NCBI GenBank assembly: GCA_938011445.1
Contig: CALLUH010000216.1
Span: 1 to 47,149, forward strand
Reading direction: 5' to 3'
DNA length: 47,149 nucleotides
Source of the DNA: an uncultured Hyphomonadaceae bacterium
GTDB lineage: Bacteria > Pseudomonadota > Alphaproteobacteria > Caulobacterales > Hyphomonadaceae
Within the stretch, counting starts at the first letter, position 1, and the number at the start of each line of letters is the position of its first letter. Made by a program: the position numbers and the translations under genes. Shown here in pieces: positions 41,115 through 47,149 of the stretch. Under the pieces are notes generated by a model. That model had not been told where the DNA came from. It was given only the letters and a program-made list of their open reading frames with translations, and made no database searches.

Positions 41115-44100
41115 GGCTTGCCGCCAAGCCCGCCCGTTGACGGCACGATCACCACGCGTCCGGCCGCCGAGCGGGCCGTGACATCGGGGCGGTACATGTC
41201 TTCGGCCGTCGCGCCGGGCAATGTGAACTCGCCGGGCGTCACTGCTCTGACCAGATAGGCGAGGGTGACATCTTTCTCACGCACATCAATCGCAGCGACG
41301 AAGCGGTCATCCTGAGCTTGGGTGGTCTTGGCGCTATCAATTGTGCCAATCCAGTTAAAGGCGCCACTATCGCCATTTTCTACGGCTCCGTCAGCAGGAC
41401 GCAGCACGGTTTCAATTTCAAAACCGGCGGGCAGCAGATCGGCGACAATGAGCGGATTGGTCCGGCGCTGTTGAGGTGAAATATTCAGAACCACCGCAAT
41501 CTGCTCACCCTGACGGATGCGGCCCAAATCTACCCGCCCGCCGGCGATGGTGTGGAAGGTTTTGCGGATCGACAAATCCTGCGAGACCGGCACCGGAGCG
41601 GCGGCAGGCACGCCACGCGCAATCACCGTGCGGAAGAGGGGTTTTTCGCCGCCAAGAGTGAAGCTTGTCTCCGGGCTGATTTGGGCTTCGTCCAAATGAT
41701 AGATCTCTTCATTGTCAAAGCCGCGTCCGAGTCCTTCTGTCTCCACCAGAACGCCATCATCGCCGCCGACAAGACTATTGGTCGCGAGCAGAAGGAAGGC
41801 TTTTTCCTGAGTGGTGAGCATTTCGGGGTCTGGTAATTCATCGCCAAGCTCATCGACGAGATCGGCTACGACATTGTAAAAATCCGTCTCGGCTGCCAGC
41901 GCGAAAACGCCGGCCAGATCGCGGCGCTCGGTTTGGTAATAGTCGCCATTATTTTTGTAGCCGAGCACGCTGATCGCAGAGGCAAAGGCGCTTTTGGCCC
42001 GCGCCCTGTCCCCCATATGACTGAGCGCAGCAGCGATATGGGCCCGCGCCAGAGGGCTTTCGATCTGGTCGAAGCTTCGGTCGTGCAGATAACGCAATCT
42101 CGAAATATCCGCTCGGCCCGCCTTGGCCAGTACATAAAGCGCATAGGCCGACGCGCGCAACATCATTTTCGGTTGCGTCTCACTGTGCGACCGGCTCTCC
42201 CAAACATTGGTGTCATAGCCATAGACCCGCCATGCATCGCCTTGGGAGATACGCAGCAACGATCCATAGGCACGCTCCAGCGCTTCATCGGGAACGGCAT
42301 AGCCCTCGGCTTTTGCGCGATAGAGGAAATCTACGGTATAGGCACCAAGCCAAGGCGATGCGCTGCGATCGCTTTCGCGCCAGAGGCCAAACGCACCGTC
42401 ACCGCTTTGGCGGTTAAGCACCGTATTGATAGCCTGCTGGATGCGGGTGCGCGCGCCTGCCTCAGCCGCTTCGGATTGCGCGCTGCCCAAGCCTGATTGA
42501 CCGACAAGTTGCTCGGCATAGAGCAAGGGCAAGGCGCGGCTGACGGCCTGTTCGGTGCAACCATAGGGGTAGCGGTCAAGTGAGCTGTAGAGGGCGCCTG
42601 CATTTATAGGTAAGCTCGAAAAGCTGACCAGCAGGCTCGCGGAACCTTCGACAAAGCCATTGGTCAGATCCCCGCTCAGCGCATAGGTCTGACCAGGCTC
42701 CATCAGGACACGGGTGACGCGCGAGACCGGCAGAAAAGCCGAGCGTGTTTCAATTGGATAGTCGCGCATGATGGCAAACCCGTCTGGTCCATCTATGCTG
42801 AGCGTCAGGTCGCTAATGCCAATACTGGCCGCTTCTATGCGCAAACGTTCATCGGCGCGCTGGCCCTGTTGCAGAATGCGCGAGACCTCTGTTGTGGACG
42901 CTTTGACAGGACCGTCGCTTGCGAGCTTTGCGCCATAGGCCCCCGCCTCGCCTTCAACATTGTCAATGCTCGCTGTGGCAAAGGCTTCGTCGCCGGGTGC
43001 CAGAAAGCGCGGCAGGATCAGCTCGGTCGGCACTTTGTCGCGCACTGTCATCGCCCGCTCAGCACCTCCAAGGCCGGTTTCCGACCAGACCACGGCGATG
43101 AGCCGCAATTGGCCGTTAAAATCCGGCAGATCGAACGGAATTCGGGCTTTGCCCGAGCGGCCAATATCAACAATGCCGGAAAACAAGGCGACTGTTCTGG
43201 TTGGCACAATGGAAAGACCTTCGCCGCCCAATTGGTCTCCGCCTGTGCGCACTTCGGCAGGCAGGCCCTGATTGGGGTCGAGCAAACGGCCATAATCATC
43301 ATACAGGGACACGCCAAGCGCTTTCTTGCCGAAGAAATGTCTGGCTGCGTCGGGGCTTTGATATTTGGTCAATTGCAGGATGCCTTCATCCACGGCCGCA
43401 AGGGTGAGATAGACGCGTTCGCGCGGCCCACCCTCAACATCAACTGTGACCACTTGCTCCTGACGCGGACGAACAATATCAGGCGCATTGATGGTCACGT
43501 CAAAGCGGCGCTCGGAAACGTCAACGGGAATGTGGGCAACCCCCAAAGCGCGGCGCGGCTTGGCCTGAAAGACCGGATCACGCGGCGAATAGACGGTGAC
43601 CATCACATAGGCCCCCTCGCCCCAGTCTTCAGAGACCGGCAGGCTGATCCGGCTGCCATCTTTGGAAACATCCCGGGTCTGAACGGACAGGACGCGATCG
43701 GTTGCGACCGTAATCTCGGCAATGCCATCATAGGGCGGAGTGATCGCGATTTGCACATCGCGGCCAGTTTGGGCGGGTTCTTCGGGGCCGATCACAGCCA
43801 CCCGGTCGGGCGCTTCGACGCCATCTTCGCCAGCACCTGCACCCCAGCCGACATGAAAGCGCTGACTGGCGGTGCGGCCCTTGCTGGTGATGATCAATTC
43901 ATGCGCGCCATAATCGAGCCCTTCGACCGTGAGCGTGCCGGTCGCGCCTGTCTGCGTGCGGACAAGACCTTCATTGACCGTGCTAACCGAACGCGAGCGA
44001 CGCCAGCGCCAATCGCCATCGCTGCGATACCAGTCATAGTGGTAATCAATACGGATAATCTTCCACTCGAGACCCGCGGCAATCGCTTGGCCATCGGGAT

Positions 44101-46063
44101 TGATGGCGGCAAGCTCGAATGTGTGCGGTTCACCTTTGGGGATGCGGCGTTCGGCGGATCTGATGCCGAGATAGACCTCTTCGGGGCGATATGGAATGCG
44201 CACGCTTTCGGTAACGGCGCGCCCGCCCGGCTCCAGCACGCTGACAATGGCGTTGACGCGCAAGGGGCGTCCTGAGCGGCGCCCTTGCTGACCGGGGTTG
44301 AGCCGGACTGTGGCCTTGCCAGCGCCATCGCTGGTCTGGTCTGGAAATTCGAGGACTTGTTCGGCGAATGCTTCCTCGTGCGTGCCGAACCGGAAGTCGG
44401 CATAGGCGTCGAACGGGCTGGGGTCAGGCTCAATTCGCGCTTGCGAGCGGACCGTCAACCCTGCGCCTGGCGCGCCATAGAGAAAGCGCGTGTCCGCTGT
44501 CAGAGCGCGGACCTCGCCGCCTTTGATCGGGGTCGTTTCGTCACCATCAAGGGCTATGGCAATACGCTGGGGCACAAAATCTTCGACCGAGAAAGCACGA
44601 TTGGCAACAGGGCCGATGCCATCGACATCAATGCTTGCAGTCCAGTTTCCGCGTGCGGCATTTGGTGACAAGGCATAGTCGTACGCCACAGCGCCGCCGT
44701 CGGCATTGTCAAACCGAACGCGATGGGCTTCGAGGCCGTTTGGACGCCGGACAATGATCACACCGGAGCGATCCGTAACCGCCCTGCCCGCCAGATCGCG
44801 GATCAGCCCGGTCAAATGCACCGTCTCGCCCGGACGATAAATGCCCCGCTCGGTATAGACAAAGCCATCTACATCCCCGCGCACAGAGCGCCCGCCTGTG
44901 TCTTCGCTTGCGAGATCGACAGGCGCACGTGTCAGGTCGAGCACGGCGGTGTCACCCTCTGCGCCGTAGGCAAGGATGAGCTTCGGACGCGCGCCACCTG
45001 TTCCTGCCAGAAGTGGCCCCGCAAAACTGAGCCGGCCTGCGGCACTGGTCTGGGCTTCGGCGAGCACATCATTATTGTGCCCGATCAGTTCAACGCGCCG
45101 ACCGCTGACCGGCTGACCCGTTTGCAGGCTGCGCAAAGTCACCTCCATGCCCGCATCGCTGACATAGGCTGACAGCGCCAGATCAGTCATGACAATCCAG
45201 CGCTCGGACGCAGCTGGCTGACCATCGGCCAGGGCGCGACCATCTTCAAGGCGAACAATGTAAGCGCCCGGTTTCAGCTCTCCGATAACATCTGACAGCG
45301 GGAAGACGGTGATAACGGGTGCGTTTTGAGCGCGCACCACCTGCATGCTTCCGGACCAAAGCTCGGTGGCCGTATCGCGGCGCACAAGACCGCCATAATT
45401 ATACTCGCCCTGCCCCGTGCTCGTGCCTGATGTCAAACGTTCAAAAGCCAGAGCGCGGTCATTGACGCGCGACACTTTGATGTTCACCTGATCGACATTG
45501 ACCGTTTCAATCGCCAACCCATCGGCGTCAAGCCGCGGCAGAATGATGCCTGCGCCTTTGAAACCGACATAAGCGGGCCTGTCATCAAAGCTGATCGGGA
45601 CTTCCTCGGTCGTTTTCAGGGCGCGACCATCGGCAGATTGCAGGCCGGATTTCAAAATGGCGGTGCGCTCTTCGCCAAAGCCAAGCCCGCCGACGCAGAG
45701 TTCACGCCCGTCAACACTGAGCGCAGGGCGAAAGGCCGGGCGGAACTCGATATAGTCGCTATAATCCTGTTCTGGCGACAAGGGTGCCGAGAAGACAAAA
45801 CAGGCGCGCGGGGCATCGCCCGTGACATCTATATTGTAGCGGAAATAGGTAAATGCCGCCTCGGCATCCTCGATGGCTTCTTGTCTTTGTCGTTCGCGGC
45901 GCTCGGCGGCGCGTTGATCGGCGCGATTGCGCGGAACGATTTCGCCTTCGGGATATAGGGCGATGTCCTCGGAGCTTGCGGGCTTGTCGTCACCGCCGCA
46001 TGCGGATATGGCCAGCACTGCAGCAATACAGATTAGTCTAAACCAGGTGCGCGAACGCGTCAT
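41111..46063 (-). CDS. yfhM: Bacterial alpha-2-macroglobulin lipoprotein
   Basis: A 1650-residue periplasmic lipoprotein with AGAGGGA before its ATG at 46063 and a signal ending ISACGGD (Cys22). It is the long YfhM-type: many macroglobulin beta-domains (about 60-1000), a bait region near the middle, and an alpha-helical complement-like domain carrying the thioester motif GCTEQ with Cys1169 and Gln1172. The intact Cys-Gln pair suggests that it forms the covalent thioester that traps attacking proteases. It is the first gene of an operon with pbpC (4-base overlap). Confidence 0.95.
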   Translation of the reverse strand: MTRSRTWFRLICIAAVLAISACGGDDKPASSEDIALYPEGEIVPRNRADQRAAERRERQRQEAIEDAEAAFTYFRYNIDVTGDAPRACFVFSAPLSPEQDYSDYIEFRPAFRPALSVDGRELCVGGLGFGEERTAILKSGLQSADGRALKTTEEVPISFDDRPAYVGFKGAGIILPRLDADGLAIETVNVDQVNIKVSRVNDRALAFERLTSGTSTGQGEYNYGGLVRRDTATELWSGSMQVVRAQNAPVITVFPLSDVIGELKPGAYIVRLEDGRALADGQPAASERWIVMTDLALSAYVSDAGMEVTLRSLQTGQPVSGRRVELIGHNNDVLAEAQTSAAGRLSFAGPLLAGTGGARPKLILAYGAEGDTAVLDLTRAPVDLASEDTGGRSVRGDVDGFVYTERGIYRPGETVHLTGLIRDLAGRAVTDRSGVIIVRRPNGLEAHRVRFDNADGGAVAYDYALSPNAARGNWTASIDVDGIGPVANRAFSVEDFVPQRIAIALDGDETTPIKGGEVRALTADTRFLYGAPGAGLTVRSQARIEPDPSPFDAYADFRFGTHEEAFAEQVLEFPDQTSDGAGKATVRLNPGQQGRRSGRPLRVNAIVSVLEPGGRAVTESVRIPYRPEEVYLGIRSAERRIPKGEPHTFELAAINPDGQAIAAGLEWKIIRIDYHYDWYRSDGDWRWRRSRSVSTVNEGLVRTQTGATGTLTVEGLDYGAHELIITSKGRTASQRFHVGWGAGAGEDGVEAPDRVAVIGPEEPAQTGRDVQIAITPPYDGIAEITVATDRVLSVQTRDVSKDGSRISLPVSEDWGEGAYVMVTVYSPRDPVFQAKPRRALGVAHIPVDVSERRFDVTINAPDIVRPRQEQVVTVDVEGGPRERVYLTLAAVDEGILQLTKYQSPDAARHFFGKKALGVSLYDDYGRLLDPNQGLPAEVRTGGDQLGGEGLSIVPTRTVALFSGIVDIGRSGKARIPFDLPDFNGQLRLIAVVWSETGLGGAERAMTVRDKVPTELILPRFLAPGDEAFATASIDNVEGEAGAYGAKLASDGPVKASTTEVSRILQQGQRADERLRIEAASIGISDLTLSIDGPDGFAIMRDYPIETRSAFLPVSRVTRVLMEPGQTYALSGDLTNGFVEGSASLLVSFSSLPINAGALYSSLDRYPYGCTEQAVSRALPLLYAEQLVGQSGLGSAQSEAAEAGARTRIQQAINTVLNRQSGDGAFGLWRESDRSASPWLGAYTVDFLYRAKAEGYAVPDEALERAYGSLLRISQGDAWRVYGYDTNVWESRSHSETQPKMMLRASAYALYVLAKAGRADISRLRYLHDRSFDQIESPLARAHIAAALSHMGDRARAKSAFASAISVLGYKNNGDYYQTERRDLAGVFALAAETDFYNVVADLVDELGDELPDPEMLTTQEKAFLLLATNSLVGGDDGVLVETEGLGRGFDNEEIYHLDEAQISPETSFTLGGEKPLFRTVIARGVPAAAPVPVSQDLSIRKTFHTIAGGRVDLGRIRQGEQIAVVLNISPQQRRTNPLIVADLLPAGFEIETVLRPADGAVENGDSGAFNWIGTIDSAKTTQAQDDRFVAAIDVREKDVTLAYLVRAVTPGEFTLPGATAEDMYRPDVTARSAAGRVVIVPSTGGLGGKP

Positions 46064-46103
46064 GGTGATCCCTCTCGGTTTTAGCATTTTTTATTAATAG
46101 CCT

Positions 46104-46133
46104 ACACTGGCACGATCCGAACAGGGCCAGTGT
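46104..46133. promoter_or_regulatory. Inverted repeat in the A2M/flavoprotein divergent gap
   Basis: ACACTGGC (46104-46111) and GCCAGTGT (46126-46133) are perfect inverted copies 14 bases apart, in the 95-base gap between two divergent start codons. A possible A2M -10 (TATTAA) and -35 (TTCGGA) on the minus strand flank the left arm. It may be an operator shared by the two genes; no known regulator matches. Confidence 0.35.
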
Positions 46134-46158
46134 GTGACTTTCTCGGGAATTTTCAGGC

Positions 46159-47149
46159 ATGGCTGACACATTCGACGTGATCATTCTGGGGGCGGGTGCT
46201 GCTGGCCTGTTCTGTGGCGGCGAGATTGCAGCTCAGGGGCGGTCGGTCTGCGTGATTGACCATGCCAAAAAACCCGCCGAGAAAGTGCGGATTTCGGGCG
46301 GTGGCCGGTGTAATTTCACGAACATTCACACCACAGCCAAAAACTTCATTTCGGAAAACCCGCATTTTGCGAAGTCGGCACTGGCCCGCTATACGCCAAC
46401 AGATTTTTGCGATCTGCTCGCCGCAGCATCCATTAGCTGGCATGAGAAGACACGCGGCCAATTGTTCTGTGATGGCAAATCCGGCGCAATCATCTCGCTT
46501 TTGCTGGATCGGCTCGCTGACCCAGGCGGCGCGCTAAAGCTCTCCACAGATATTCACGAGGTCGCAGCCAATAGAGGCGGGTTTTCCATAAAGACATCAG
46601 CGGGTGCACTCTCTTGCAAGCAATTGGTTATCGCAACAGGCGGCCTTTCTATCCCGAAAATGGGGGCAAGCGGGCTCGCCTATGACATTGCCCGCCAGTT
46701 CGGCCACGAGGTCATAAGCCCGCGCCCTGCCCTCGTACCGCTGACTTTTTCGGGCGCGCTTAAGGACCAGTTCGCCGAAATTTCCGGCGTAGCAACCGAT
46801 ACCGTTGCAAGCGCAGGAGCAGCAAGTTTTGAGGAGGCCATGCTGTTCACCCATCGCGGCCTCTCAGGCCCTGCCATTTTGCAAGCCTCATCCTATTGGA
46901 GCGAGGGGACGGATTTGAAGCTAAACCTGTTACCCGGCATGGATGCGCTCACAACGCTCAAAGCACTACGCGATGAAGGCGGCAAACGCACGCTCGGAGC
47001 CGCGCTCGCCAGCCTGTTTCCGCGCAGACTTGCCGATATGATCGCAAACCATCTGCCCCATTCCGCTGGCGCGCGCATGGCCGATTTGCCAAACAAGGCA
47101 CTCGCACAGATTGCCGACGCGCTGACAGGCTGGCGCCTGCGGCCAACAG
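46159..47149 (+). CDS. BaiN/HI0933-family flavoprotein (cut by window end)
   Basis: About 330 codons of an NAD(P)/FAD-dependent oxidoreductase, truncated at the right edge. The FAD-binding Rossmann motif is VIILGAGAAGLFCG at about residues 7-20, followed by the family signature EKVRISGGGRCNFTN. Later come LVIATGGLSIPKMGASGLAY and FTHRGLSGPAILQASSYW, all typical of the HI0933/YhiN flavoprotein family. Its physiological role is not well known; some members reduce steroid ring double bonds. The start is the ATG at 46159, and it is divergent from the A2M operon. Confidence 0.92.
   Translation, partial: MADTFDVIILGAGAAGLFCGGEIAAQGRSVCVIDHAKKPAEKVRISGGGRCNFTNIHTTAKNFISENPHFAKSALARYTPTDFCDLLAAASISWHEKTRGQLFCDGKSGAIISLLLDRLADPGGALKLSTDIHEVAANRGGFSIKTSAGALSCKQLVIATGGLSIPKMGASGLAYDIARQFGHEVISPRPALVPLTFSGALKDQFAEISGVATDTVASAGAASFEEAMLFTHRGLSGPAILQASSYWSEGTDLKLNLLPGMDALTTLKALRDEGGKRTLGAALASLFPRRLADMIANHLPHSAGARMADLPNKALAQIADALTGWRLRPT

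Noticed and set aside
42869-44275. 468-codon plus-strand frame opposite the alpha-2-macroglobulin gene
   Set aside because: Composition rich in Arg/His/Gly typical of antisense frames; the real protein is on the other strand.
1-47149. tRNA, rRNA, CRISPR arrays, insertion sequences, toxin-antitoxin or phage genes
   Set aside because: I looked in all intergenic gaps and found no cloverleaf-like sequence, spaced direct repeats or transposase motifs.

Overview
The window is chromosomal DNA from an alphaproteobacterium, most likely a prosthecate or marine lineage of the Caulobacterales/Hyphomonadales/Parvularculales type. Three things point there: a DivL-type pseudo-histidine kinase with tyrosine at the phosphoacceptor position and a CtrA-type box upstream; a ChvG-type sensor kinase; and the alphaproteobacterial block tsaD <-> hemC-hemD-mitofilin-hemY. 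Genes are dense, many are coupled by 1-20 base overlaps, and sampled lines are about 60% G+C. I see no rRNA, tRNA, CRISPR array, insertion sequence or phage gene. No gene-free stretch exceeds 300 bases; the longest (about 250 bases, at 12630-12881, 24491-24738 and 36227-36471) are described in the entries or findings.

Layout. 1-3874 (minus): hemC, hemD, a mitofilin-like protein and the N-terminal part of hemY (cut by the window edge). 3936-5060 (plus): tsaD. 5083-7478: a possible tiny membrane protein, a TetR regulator, a YciI-like protein and an SGNH/GDSL esterase lipoprotein. 7541-11221 (minus): a lipid-anchored PQQ- and haem c-dependent alcohol dehydrogenase, then a small membrane protein coupled to a sulfotransferase. 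11427-12629: a divergent GNAT/Rrf2 pair of lower G+C that looks imported, followed by a REP-like palindrome. 12882-17719: small membrane proteins, a DUF350-protease-pyrF-cupin operon, and 3-hydroxybutyrate dehydrogenase. 17901-24490: a DUF3179 protein, a cysteine-rich coiled-coil lipoprotein, an SDR, a DUF1223 protein, then bioB, a HAD hydrolase, a lipoprotein and phhB.

24739-31826 (minus) holds divL with a TTAA-N7-TTAA box, a dihaem cytochrome/beta-helix lipoprotein pair, chvG without chvI beside it, and a cyclophilin. 31920-34174 carries a membrane desaturase/hydroxylase overlapping a 68-residue membrane protein, a thioesterase and a TetR regulator, followed by a second REP-like repeat pair. 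34360-36226 is aguA-aguB (agmatine to putrescine). 36472-38945 has an ArnT/PMT-like glycosyltransferase and an exported MsrA. 39054-46063 is the alpha-2-macroglobulin/penicillin-binding protein 1C operon, and the window ends inside a BaiN/HI0933-type flavoprotein.

Taken together this is mostly core metabolism and envelope biology. The parts most worth following up are the beta-helix/dihaem cytochrome pair next to chvG, the CtrA box in front of divL, the cysteine-rich lipoprotein, and the protease coupled to pyrF. I did not find a clear-cut new defence or mobile system.
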